Below, in pieces: positions 1 to 5,803 of a stretch of DNA of 6,947 nucleotides. The DNA is from Candidatus Delongbacteria bacterium (GTDB lineage: Bacteria; UBA4055). Location of the stretch: contig WTAK01000006.1 of NCBI GenBank assembly GCA_013139625.1, positions 1 to 6,947 on the forward strand. Direction: 5' to 3'. Positions within the stretch are counted from its first letter, which is position 1. Each line of letters begins with the position of its first letter. Made by a program: the position numbers and the translations under genes. The notes beneath the pieces were generated by a model. That model was not told the DNA's origin. It saw only the letters and a list, made by a program, of their open reading frames with translations, and did no database searches.

Positions 1-674
1 GATATTCCTTCAATGGAATCTGACTGTCCGTGAGTAAAATCGTAAGAAGGATAAATACACCATTTATTACCAGTCCTATGATGCTCTTTGAATAGTATTC
101 TATACATCACTGGATCTCTCATATTCATATTCGGACTACTCATATCAACCTTAGCTCGTAATACTTTAGAACCTTCTGCAAATTCACCATTCTTCATTTT
201 TTTAAATAGCTCTAAATTTTCCTCGACTGGTCTATCTCTATAAGGACTATTTTTGCCAGGTTTTGTCAATGTCCCTCTATACTCTTTCATCTCATCAGCA
301 TTAAGGTCACAAACATAAGCCTTACCTTTTTTTATCAATTTAATAGCAAAATCATATAGGACCGGAAAATAGTCTGATGCATAATAAATTCTATCTTCCC
401 AATCATAGCCTAACCATTTTATATCTCGAATAATTCCAAGTTCAAATTCTTTATCTTCTTTAAGTGGATTTGTGTCATCAAATCTTAAATTATATTGTCC
501 ATTATACTCCTCTGCAATTCCATAACTGATTACAATTGCCTTAGCATGACCGATATGTAAATATCCACTTGGTTCAGGTGGAAATCTGGTATGTACTTTT
601 TTAAATCGACCATTTTTTAGATCTTCATCAATAAATGTTTTTATGAAATTTGATCTCGATATTTCTTCTTTCAT
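1..674 (-). CDS. glnS: Glutaminyl-tRNA synthetase, N-terminal part (runs off the left edge)
   Basis: This cytoplasmic class I aminoacyl-tRNA synthetase charges tRNA-Gln with glutamine. The visible 224 codons begin at ATG (674-672) and stay open to the window edge. The product starts [19 protein letters not shown] and carries the class I signature [14 protein letters not shown], with HIGH at residues 40-43. It continues with LRFDDTNP, the GlnRS-typical YRGTL and GKNSPYRDR, then RDPVMYRI and [12 protein letters not shown]. These match E. coli-type GlnRS as I remember it and separate it from bacterial GluRS. The KMSKS loop and anticodon-binding beta-barrels lie outside the window. A ribosome site (TAGGAT) sits a few bases before the ATG. 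The gene is divergent from tyrS and has its own promoter. Presence of GlnRS implies direct Gln-tRNA charging, though GatCAB could also exist for Asn. Confidence 0.97.
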   Translation of the reverse strand, partial: MKEEISRSNFIKTFIDEDLKNGRFKKVHTRFPPEPSGYLHIGHAKAIVISYGIAEEYNGQYNLRFDDTNPLKEDKEFELGIIRDIKWLGYDWEDRIYYASDYFPVLYDFAIKLIKKGKAYVCDLNADEMKEYRGTLTKPGKNSPYRDRPVEENLELFKKMKNGEFAEGSKVLRAKVDMSSPNMNMRDPVMYRILFKEHHRTGNKWCIYPSYDFTHGQSDSIEGI

Positions 675-700
675 TTTTAATCCTATTGTTTTTCAAGCAT

Positions 701-714
701 TTTAGAGCTCTAAA
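701..714. promoter_or_regulatory. Perfect 14-bp palindrome at the glnS start region (possible operator)
   Basis: TTTAGAGCTCTAAA is a perfect inverted repeat with no spacer. It overlaps the first two bases of the proposed glnS -10 box and covers the predicted transcription start. A repressor bound there would block glnS but not tyrS. No second copy is visible in the window and no regulator can be named, so the operator role is inference. A chance AT-rich palindrome is possible. Confidence 0.3.
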
Positions 715-741
715 TATAAAGATAAGTTACCGAATAATCAA
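713..741 (-). promoter_or_regulatory. Sigma70-type promoter of glnS
   Basis: Read on the minus strand, TTGATT (741-736) is followed by exactly 17 bp and then TATATT (718-713). This gives a start near 706 and a short leader of about 30 nt before the glnS ATG. The spacing and the -10 box are near consensus. The leader is too short for a T-box riboswitch. Confidence 0.7.
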
Positions 742-758
742 TATACTATATATTTTGC

Positions 759-787
759 TTGTTAATTTAAGGGCAGGGAAATATATT
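759..787 (+). promoter_or_regulatory. Sigma70-type promoter of tyrS
   Basis: TTGTTA (759-764), a 17-bp spacer and TATATT (782-787) place the start near 794, about 47 nt before the tyrS ATG. The leader is too short for a tyrosine T-box. The -35 boxes of this promoter and the divergent glnS promoter are separated by only 17 bp (742-758), so the two polymerases would sit back to back. Confidence 0.7.
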
Positions 788-840
788 TAACCTAGTAAAA
801 GCAAACAATCAAATAAGTAATCAAAAAGTAGGATTAAAAA

Positions 841-2064
841 ATGTCAAATTTATACGCAGAATTGAAAGAACGTGGCTTTATAAAGCAAATTACTGTTCCT
901 GAAGAAAAAATTGAAAATATTTTAAATAATGAAAAAATTAGTGTATATGTAGGTTTTGACCCAACAAAAGAATCATTACATATAGGTAATTTACTACAAA
1001 TCATGATATTGTCACATTTGCAGAAAGCAGGTCATAGACCTATTTGTGTTGTTGGAGGTGCAACTGCTTTAATTGGTGATCCAAGTGGAAAAGATAGCAT
1101 GAGAGAAATGCTGACTGATGATAAGATCCAGGAAAATCTTCGTGGCATAAAAAAACAATTATCTCATTTTATTAACTTCAATGATGAAAAAGCCTTAATG
1201 CTAAATAATTATGATTGGTTAGGAAATGAAAATTACATTAATTTTATTAGAAAAATCGGACCACACTTTACCGTAAACAGAATGTTAGCCGCAGAATGTT
1301 TTAAACAAAGAATGGAAAAAGGTCTTTCATTTCTTGAATTTAATTACATGATCATGCAAGCTTATGACTTCTATGTACTTTCCCGAAAATATGAGTGTAA
1401 AATGGAAATTGGTGGTGATGATCAATGGTCAAATATCCTTGCAGGTATGGAATTAATTAGAAGAATTGATGCAAAAGAAGGTATTGGTCTAACTACTCCT
1501 CTAATAACTAAATCTGATGGTAAGAAAATGGGGAAAAGTGAAAGTGGTTCTGTATGGCTAAAATCTGAATGGACTACATCTTATGAATATTATCAATACT
1601 GGAGAAATTCAACTGATGAAGACGTGTTGAAATTCCTTAAACTATATACTTTCATTCCTTTAGATGAAATAAATAAATTTGAATCTTGTGAAGGTGTAGA
1701 ACTAAATAAAGCTAAAGAATTACTTGCTTATGAAACTACGAAGCTAATGCATGGAATCGAGGATGCTGATAAAGCTAGAGAATCTGCCAAAAATATATTT
1801 TTAAAAGGCGGTAGCGAAGGTGCTCCAAGTATTGAATTAGAAAAAGATCAAGTTATTGGGCAACTGGTAGTTGATGTTGCGGTAAGTGCTAAACTTTTTG
1901 AATCGAAAGGTGAAGCAAGAAGAATGATCAAACAAGGAGGATTGAGTGTTAATGATAAAAAAGTAAATGATATCAATGCAACTATTAGTAATGATAATAT
2001 TGCAAAGAATGAAATCATGCTGAAAAAAGGTAAAAAAACTTTTCTGTTGGTTAAAATAAAATAA
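841..2064 (+). CDS. tyrS: Tyrosyl-tRNA synthetase
   Basis: This cytoplasmic class Ic enzyme, normally a homodimer, attaches tyrosine to tRNA-Tyr. The 407 residues are a usual length for bacterial TyrRS. The class I signature appears as HIGN at 47-50, after YVGFDPT. The tyrosine-pocket segment YMIMQAYDF (169-177) supplies the conserved Tyr, Gln and Asp, and GGDDQWSN is at 191-198. The KMSKS-loop equivalent is KMGKS at 229-233. An S4 RNA-binding domain occupies roughly the last 65 residues (SKGEARRMIKQGGLSVNDKK). The start is supported by TAGGAT upstream, the same ribosome site and A-rich run found before glnS. No terminator lies between it and the lipoprotein gene 22 bp downstream, so the two are probably co-transcribed. 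Confidence 0.98.
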   Translation: MSNLYAELKERGFIKQITVPEEKIENILNNEKISVYVGFDPTKESLHIGNLLQIMILSHLQKAGHRPICVVGGATALIGDPSGKDSMREMLTDDKIQENLRGIKKQLSHFINFNDEKALMLNNYDWLGNENYINFIRKIGPHFTVNRMLAAECFKQRMEKGLSFLEFNYMIMQAYDFYVLSRKYECKMEIGGDDQWSNILAGMELIRRIDAKEGIGLTTPLITKSDGKKMGKSESGSVWLKSEWTTSYEYYQYWRNSTDEDVLKFLKLYTFIPLDEINKFESCEGVELNKAKELLAYETTKLMHGIEDADKARESAKNIFLKGGSEGAPSIELEKDQVIGQLVVDVAVSAKLFESKGEARRMIKQGGLSVNDKKVNDINATISNDNIAKNEIMLKKGKKTFLLVKIK

Positions 2065-2086
2065 TTTTTCTTATTGGAGTTTATTT

Positions 2087-2686
2087 ATGTCTAAAATTTT
2101 AAGAAATATCCTGGTCATACTTTCCTTAACGCTTATTTTGTCTTGCTCTTCAAACGAAGATAAGCTTTTCAAAGCAATTGAAAATGGAAATCTCAGCAAA
2201 ATACAATCTCTCATAGAGAGTGGGGTTTCAGTAACTTCAAAAGATAAAAATGGATTAACGCCAATTGAGATCGCCCGAAAAAACAAGTTCAAAGATATTG
2301 AGACATATCTTTATGAAGAATTAAAGAAAGTCTTTGATGCTGAAACTGATAAGTTATTAAAATTAAAATTCTCTGAAAGACTTCAAGAGTTAAAAGATAT
2401 TGAAATCCTAAGAAAGAGGGATTATAAGATCTATTTGAATAATAATGATAGTATCTTAAATTCCATGAATGCTGATAAAAGAATCAATGAAGAACTTCTC
2501 TTAGAACAGGAAAAACTATTCCGAATCCATCAAAAAAGCATAAGAAAATTTATCAATGCTAAAGTTGATCTTATTGAAGATATAATGAAAGTATTTATTG
2601 CAAAAGACTATATTGATGATATCGAATCAAAAGATTGCAGACATATCGTCAACGTAAATATTATGTTAAACTTAAGTGATATTTAA
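2087..2686 (+). CDS. Small lipoprotein with ankyrin repeats
   Basis: The 199-residue product starts with a lipoprotein signal peptide: basic MSKILRN, a hydrophobic core at about 8-18, and the lipobox I-L-S-C with Cys20 as the lipidated residue. Ser follows the Cys, not Asp, so in a Gram-negative cell outer-membrane sorting would be expected. Residues 25-76 form about one and a half to two ankyrin repeats: LFKAIENGNLSKIQSLIESG, then the repeat start KNGLTPIEIARKNK. The remaining 110 or so residues are charged and predicted helical (LKKVFDAETDKLLKLKFSERL onward), with no domain I recognise. The partner and function are unknown; ankyrin repeats usually bind proteins. TTGGAG precedes the ATG. The 22-bp gap after tyrS suggests read-through from the tyrS promoter. 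Confidence 0.8.
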   Translation: MSKILRNILVILSLTLILSCSSNEDKLFKAIENGNLSKIQSLIESGVSVTSKDKNGLTPIEIARKNKFKDIETYLYEELKKVFDAETDKLLKLKFSERLQELKDIEILRKRDYKIYLNNNDSILNSMNADKRINEELLLEQEKLFRIHQKSIRKFINAKVDLIEDIMKVFIAKDYIDDIESKDCRHIVNVNIMLNLSDI

Positions 2687-2707
2687 TTAGAATTTAATTT
2701 AAAAGTG

Positions 2708-2734
2708 ATGAGATGATTTTTATTATCTTCTCAT
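2708..2734. terminator. Weak hairpin between convergent genes
   Basis: ATGAGA-T-GAT (2708-2717) pairs with ATC-T-TCTCAT (2725-2734) around a 7-nt loop, giving nine pairs with one T-T mismatch. It lies between the end of the lipoprotein gene and the last codons of the convergent membrane-protein gene, whose stop is inside the loop and stem. Neither side has a proper T-tract, so it is only a possible bidirectional terminator. Confidence 0.25.
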
Positions 2735-3184
2735 ATGCATTTTTCTATTATCATATGCATCTGCTGCTGCTTTTACCTCTGAAGCATAATATATATAAGA
2801 AATACTACTCCAAAAAATCAATACTGAAAAGATCAATGGAATGAATAAGTTCCTGCTCCCAAAATTTTTTCTTCTTAATAGAAACGACGGATAAGAATAA
2901 ACCCAAAGAAGTAAGAATATAAAAAAAGTTAAAAACATCCCACCGTAAATATTCATTTTTCCAAATATCTTAACTTTCATTCCTAACCTGTGAGAGTCAA
3001 TAGTAGCTACTATTGATGTAAGTAGAACTGTTGAGATAAGAACTACGAGTAAATATATATTCATCTCTTTTAGAACTTCAATATATTTAAACCAGTACCA
3101 TAACAACAATGATGATATCAATGGTATAACAACCATCAAAAAACCTAGGATATCCAATCTTTTATCTTTTTTAATTTCGCTCAA
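2723..3184 (-). CDS. Four-helix membrane protein of unknown function (TTG start)
   Basis: The 153-residue product has four hydrophobic segments at about 12-32, 42-62, 79-99 and 113-133, joined by short charged loops. It ends in a basic cytoplasm-like tail (DNRKMHMRR). The third segment leads into WVYSYPSFLLRRKNFGSR, an aromatic-YP-then-arginine pattern seen in several small uncharacterised membrane families. I do not recognise a specific one. The start codon is TTG (3184-3182). GGAAAT lies upstream at suitable spacing, and an in-frame stop lies further upstream, so no ATG start is available before the first membrane segment; the next in-frame ATG (residue 17) would cut into it. The gene stands alone between a terminator upstream and a convergent gene downstream. 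Confidence 0.75.
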   Translation of the reverse strand: MSEIKKDKRLDILGFLMVVIPLISSLLLWYWFKYIEVLKEMNIYLLVVLISTVLLTSIVATIDSHRLGMKVKIFGKMNIYGGMFLTFFIFLLLWVYSYPSFLLRRKNFGSRNLFIPLIFSVLIFWSSISYIYYASEVKAAADAYDNRKMHMRR

Positions 3185-3226
3185 ATTAATATTTCCATAT
3201 TAATATTTTCTATTATTTTCTCAGGA

Positions 3227-3255
3227 AAAATCTTAAATAAGTACATAAATGTCAA
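3227..3255 (-). promoter_or_regulatory. Possible promoter of the TTG-start membrane protein gene
   Basis: On the minus strand a perfect -35 box TTGACA lies at 3255-3250. At 17 bp the -10 position reads GATTTT, a poor match, and no better hexamer is visible at 16-18 bp. The gene needs a start site here because a terminator lies just upstream (3284-3313). The promoter is plausible but weak or activator-dependent. Confidence 0.4.
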
Positions 3256-3283
3256 GTGTTTTTTTTGTAATTATGAATATCCC

Positions 3284-3313
3284 AAAATAAAAAAAGGTGC
3301 CGTTAAGCACCTT
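3284..3313 (-). terminator. Rho-independent terminator of the DUF2089-DUF4097 operon
   Basis: Read on the minus strand, AAGGTGC (3313-3307) and GCACCTT (3300-3294) form a perfect 7-bp stem around a 6-nt loop. A run of seven T follows (through 3289), then ATTTT. It begins 19 bp after the stop codon of the last operon gene. Confidence 0.9.
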
Positions 3314-3331
3314 AACAAATACTTCACGTAA

Positions 3332-3748
3332 TTATTTTTCAATATAAATTCTTACGTGATCACCATCTGCACTGGTTATATTTACAATATCATCATCTAA
3401 ATTATCTGCGAAATCTTGAATATTGTTGATGATATTTTCAAGATCAACACCTTCCTGGTTTATATCAGCAAGCTTTTTAGCAGGCACCATATTTATTGCC
3501 AATTTTGCAAGCATTAGTGGCAATGTTATCATTACATTATCCCCATCCGCACTTTTAACTTCAACTTTAAATTTTCCTTTGAGCTTCCTATCTTTAATAT
3601 TCGAAACTACAACTTCAGCTTTTTGAACTGCAGGTTCAGGTTTTGATGTTACACCGTCTACTGCAGTAAGTAAACTTGCAGCTTGCTCAGTAGTGATCTT
3701 TTTTTCTTCTAACATTTTTAAAATGTTTAGTTTTTCTTGGCTTGTCAT
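3332..3748 (-). CDS. SHOCT-like domain protein with paired 'SADGD' beta segments
   Basis: This 138-residue protein is predicted soluble, with no signal peptide or membrane segment. Residues 9-28 (ILKMLEEKKITTEQAASLLT) form a SHOCT-like two-helix module like the one at the N-terminus of YvlB-type proteins. A Pro/Ala/Val linker (33-50) follows. A conserved-looking second half reads KFKVEVKSADGDNVMITLP (SADGD at 66-70), a helical stretch (78-118) and VNITSADGDHVRIYIE (SADGD at 126-130). This layout resembles uncharacterised SHOCT-like proteins of Firmicutes and other anaerobes that pair a V-xx-DG-xx-V-x-I-x-P strand with a terminal DG-xx-V-x-I-x-IE strand. Biochemical role is unknown. GGGAG lies 6 nt before the ATG. 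The gene is last in its operon, 27 bp after the membrane protein gene, and is followed by the terminator. Confidence 0.85.
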   Translation of the reverse strand: MTSQEKLNILKMLEEKKITTEQAASLLTAVDGVTSKPEPAVQKAEVVVSNIKDRKLKGKFKVEVKSADGDNVMITLPLMLAKLAINMVPAKKLADINQEGVDLENIINNIQDFADNLDDDIVNITSADGDHVRIYIEK

Positions 3749-3775
3749 GATAAACTCCCTTTTGTAGCTTAATTT

Positions 3776-4198
3776 TTATAGTTTAATTTTTATTTCTGTT
3801 TTATCTGCTGATTTAATATCTATTTCTATTACATCTTTCATTCCGATCATTGGTTGTTTTTTTACCAGTAAAAATATGTTGATAAAAAAGATCGTTACCG
3901 GTCTGAATATTTGATAATTCAAATAAACTTCCTTGCTTCTTAACCGAATTCCACTCATCCAAGGCAGATCAACTATATTGTTATTTGTAAATTGAATACT
4001 CAAATAATCTAAAAATGAATATATAAAATAGACTGTCATAAATGTTTTAACAAATCCACTATTCATCCCTATAAGTACTAGTATATTTAATCCCCACGCT
4101 ACCAAGGTTATGATCAATAATGCTTTTGTTTCTCTTACAGTGACTCCCTTTATCCCATAGTAGAAGAACCAAGTTATAATTAATAATATTATCATCAT
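3776..4198 (-). CDS. Small integral membrane protein of unknown function in the SHOCT-like operon
   Basis: The 140-residue product has hydrophobic segments at about 2-17, 26-45, 48-68 and 98-113. The charged tail (KKQPMIGMKDVIEIDIKSAD onward) is probably cytoplasmic. The tail ends in IDIKSADKTEIKIKL, which resembles the two SADGD strands of the protein encoded just downstream and suggests related beta structure or a contact. I recognise no named family. Two consecutive ATG codons are present. GGTAGGAA sits 0-2 nt before the first and about 5 nt before the second, so initiation at the second (4195) is equally plausible. Only 8 bp separate it from the preceding stop codon, so it is translated as part of the operon. 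It is the only membrane-embedded component, and so a candidate anchor or sensor for the others. Confidence 0.8.
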   Translation of the reverse strand: MMIILLIITWFFYYGIKGVTVRETKALLIITLVAWGLNILVLIGMNSGFVKTFMTVYFIYSFLDYLSIQFTNNNIVDLPWMSGIRLRSKEVYLNYQIFRPVTIFFINIFLLVKKQPMIGMKDVIEIDIKSADKTEIKIKL

Positions 4199-4206
4199 TT
4201 CCTACC

Positions 4207-5124
4207 TTATTTTTTAAGAGCAGATATTAATTTCTCAGCATCTTCAGCTGTTATTTTACCCTCAGAAAGCATTTTTAGTATCAATTGAATATTTTCTTCA
4301 TCATTTTTCTTAGGATTTACTTCTTCTTTTACTTTTTCTGTAGGCATATGCTTAAAATGCTCTTTAAATTGTTTGATCATTGGCTTAAATGAATCTTTCA
4401 AGAACTTAAGATTCTTTAATTCTTTTAATCCACCATGCTGAATAATTACACCTTCAGGAAATTTGTCAGATATATTATTATCACCTGTAACCGAACTAAC
4501 AACAATCTTATGTTCACCTTTATATTCATTACAATTCAGCTTAATATCTCCGGATACGATCTTTATCTTAGCATCTTCTTCAAGCTCATAATCTCCATCA
4601 ACAATAATATCACCATTTACATTATTTATATTTATGCCTTTATAGTTGCTCTCTCTTAATTGCACATCGCCATTTACATTATTTATTTTAAGCTTACCAT
4701 CAATTTCTTTTACTGAAACATCACCATTTATAATATTTATTTTAATATCAACAGTAGGGATTTTACTAATTTCAATATCTCCGTTACGAGTTGCAATATT
4801 TCCTGTAAATCCGGTAAACTCTTTCACATCAATATCCCCACTCACATTTTTAATATCTCCGCTGATAATAGTCTTATTTGGAACCTTTATCTGTATATCT
4901 ACTCCTTTAATATTAAACATTTTAAGCAACTTTTTTGAATCTTTTTGAATTATACTGAGTTCTCCATTTTCATAGCTTATATCAAATACTTCGTCTGCTG
5001 TATTTTTTCTAAGATCACCAAGCTCAAGTTCTATATCTGACCGCTCTTCCCCAATTAGCTCAATATCACCATCTACCAGTGATAATTCTAGTTTCAATTC
5101 ATTGTTTTCAATTGGATAGTTCAT
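4207..5124 (-). CDS. DUF4097-family beta-repeat protein with C-terminal SHOCT-like module (YvlB-like)
   Basis: The 305-residue protein has no signal peptide or membrane helix and is predicted cytoplasmic. Residues about 8-225 are repeated beta strands with SGD/NGD/TGD turns at 88, 95, 114, 133, 151, 170, 191 and 213. The 18-22 residue period (for example INNVNGDVQL, INNVNGDIIV, IKIVSGDIKL) is typical of DUF4097 ('putative adhesin' or Toastrack-like), found in B. subtilis YvlB and LiaG. A basic helical linker (234-275) leads to ILKMLSEGKITAEDAEKLIS at 282-301, a SHOCT-like two-helix module. Family members occur in envelope-stress loci; the molecular role is not settled. AGGAGG (5135-5130) overlaps the stop codon of the upstream gene with 5 nt to the ATG, so translation is probably coupled. 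The DNA coding the NGD repeats is itself repetitive at 54-57 bp. Confidence 0.88.
   Translation of the reverse strand: MNYPIENNELKLELSLVDGDIELIGEERSDIELELGDLRKNTADEVFDISYENGELSIIQKDSKKLLKMFNIKGVDIQIKVPNKTIISGDIKNVSGDIDVKEFTGFTGNIATRNGDIEISKIPTVDIKINIINGDVSVKEIDGKLKINNVNGDVQLRESNYKGININNVNGDIIVDGDYELEEDAKIKIVSGDIKLNCNEYKGEHKIVVSSVTGDNNISDKFPEGVIIQHGGLKELKNLKFLKDSFKPMIKQFKEHFKHMPTEKVKEEVNPKKNDEENIQLILKMLSEGKITAEDAEKLISALKK
4613..4739. repeat. Internal coding repeat in the DUF4097 gene (54-57 bp period)
   Basis: CCATTTACATTATTTA occurs at 4613-4628 and again identically at 4670-4685, 57 bp apart. A variant, CCATTTATAATATTTA, lies at 4724-4739, 54 bp further. On the coding strand they encode successive INNVNGD or INIINGD turns. 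The near identity at DNA level suggests recent rung duplication or simply similar codon use. Confidence 0.7.
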
Positions 5125-5133
5125 TTTATCCTC

Positions 5134-5490
5134 CTATTTTTTTAATTTTTTCAAAGCTTCTTCTACTGAGAACTCACCTTTGCTTATCATGTCTATTATA
5201 TCTCCGGTATCAACAACTTCTTCTTTCTCTAGATTTAGAGCTGCTTTAGTTTTCTTTAAAAGATTCTTGATCTTCGGATATGAACAATTCAGTATTTTTT
5301 CGGCTTGTTTAATACTTCCTTCAGCATAAATAAACACTTTTATAAAATCAAAGATCTCTTCACTCAATCCATGACACATTTCATTCTTTTCGAATTCACC
5401 GGAAATTCTTGTCTTACATTCTTTACATTCATACTTAACAATTTTCAGTTCGCCTTCACATACGGGGCAATTTGTTAATGACTTCTTCAT
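5134..5490 (-). CDS. DUF2089 family protein: zinc ribbon, helix-turn-helix and SHOCT-like tail
   Basis: This 118-residue protein is probably a cytoplasmic DNA-binding regulator. The N-terminus has a CPVC...CKEC zinc ribbon (Cys8, Cys11, Cys22, Cys25), followed by ISGEFE and CHGLSEEIFDFIKVF. A helix-turn-helix-like segment follows at about 49-80 (AEGSIKQAEKILNCSYPKIK). This order, including 'G-S/N-I/L-K-x-x-E' and 'SYP-x-I/V', is the DUF2089 pattern as I remember it. Residues 98-117 (IIDMISKGEFSVEEALKKLK) form a SHOCT-like two-helix tail matching modules in two other operon products. GGAGAAACT precedes the ATG. It is the first gene after a strong promoter, and its stop codon overlaps the ribosome site of the DUF4097 gene. 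A role in controlling its own operon is inferred from gene order and is not shown. Confidence 0.9.
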   Translation of the reverse strand: MKKSLTNCPVCEGELKIVKYECKECKTRISGEFEKNEMCHGLSEEIFDFIKVFIYAEGSIKQAEKILNCSYPKIKNLLKKTKAALNLEKEEVVDTGDIIDMISKGEFSVEEALKKLKK

Positions 5491-5522
5491 AGTTTCTCCA
5501 TTTTTTATATCGCGATAACAGA

Positions 5523-5551
5523 AATATAATGAAAATTAATGTCTGTGTCAA
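5523..5551 (-). promoter_or_regulatory. Strong sigma70-type promoter of the DUF2089-DUF4097 operon
   Basis: On the minus strand a perfect TTGACA (5551-5546) is followed by exactly 17 bp and TATATT (5528-5523). The start would fall near 5516, giving a leader of about 25 nt to the DUF2089 ATG. The leader includes TATCGCGATA (5505-5514), a perfect 10-bp palindrome that could act as an operator. This is the best promoter match in the window. Confidence 0.82.
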
Positions 5552-5623
5552 GTTTTTATTAATATTTTTAATGTTTTGTACTTAAATTTATTTATTTTAT
5601 TCAATACAATGCCGTAGATATTG
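5552..5623. other. AT-rich spacer, nothing recognised
   Basis: This is the left part of the 313-bp gap between the DUF2089 gene and hslO. It is nearly all A and T with no open frame of note, no convincing hairpin and no second promoter. The remainder of the gap is the structured element at 5624-5779. Confidence 0.5.
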
Positions 5624-5779
5624 CTTATTACTAACACGGGGTTTCAACCCCGTGGCACAACAACTGCTCACAAGACCCACTGGTTGAGTACTGATACTCA
5701 ACCGAAAAAAGAGGTGTGGAGGAATCCGTACTAACACGGCACTGAATACCGTGTTAGTAATAAGGCGTCCCTCTGGGAC
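5624..5779. repeat. Structured intergenic element bounded by 16-bp inverted repeats (REP- or MITE-like)
   Basis: The 16-bp arms CTTATTACTAACACGG (5624-5639) and CCGTGTTAGTAATAAG (5749-5764) are perfect inverted repeats. Between and beside them are four hairpins: CACGGGGTT/AACCCCGTG (5635-5654), GGTTGAGTA-CTGA-TACTCAACC (5682-5703), TACTAACACGG/CCGTGTTAGTA with a 9-nt loop (5729-5759), and GTCCC-TCT-GGGAC (5767-5779). The block looks clearly richer in GC than its flanks and has no coding potential. The form suits a dispersed palindromic repeat (REP/BIME type), a non-autonomous element moved by an IS200/IS605-like or RAYT transposase, or a structured RNA. No transposase and no target-site duplication are visible. 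Only its repeat nature is seen; the class is inference. Confidence 0.65.
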
Positions 5780-5803
5780 TAAACTATTTGCTAAAGGAGT
5801 ACT

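Noticed and set aside
675..840. A T-box riboswitch ahead of tyrS or glnS
   Set aside because: Predicted leaders are only about 30 and 47 nt, and no T-box sequence or terminator hairpin is present.
2071..2292. Open frame on the minus strand under the lipoprotein gene
   Set aside because: It lies antisense to a gene with a clear signal peptide and ankyrin repeats, has no recognisable domain, and is best explained as a shadow frame.
4435..4948. Two overlapping plus-strand open frames under the DUF4097 gene, with hydrophobic translations
   Set aside because: They are low-complexity Ile/Ser/Asn-rich complements of the beta-repeat coding sequence, and the minus-strand reading is strongly supported.
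5682..5703. The GGTTGAGTA hairpin as a rho-independent terminator of hslO
   Set aside because: The adjacent A/T run (5705-5710) lies on the wrong side for minus-strand transcription and gives A, not U, on the plus strand.
5624..5779. A CRISPR array or a complete insertion sequence
   Set aside because: There are no regularly repeated units with unique spacers, no cas genes and no transposase frame. The repeats are inverted and form hairpins.
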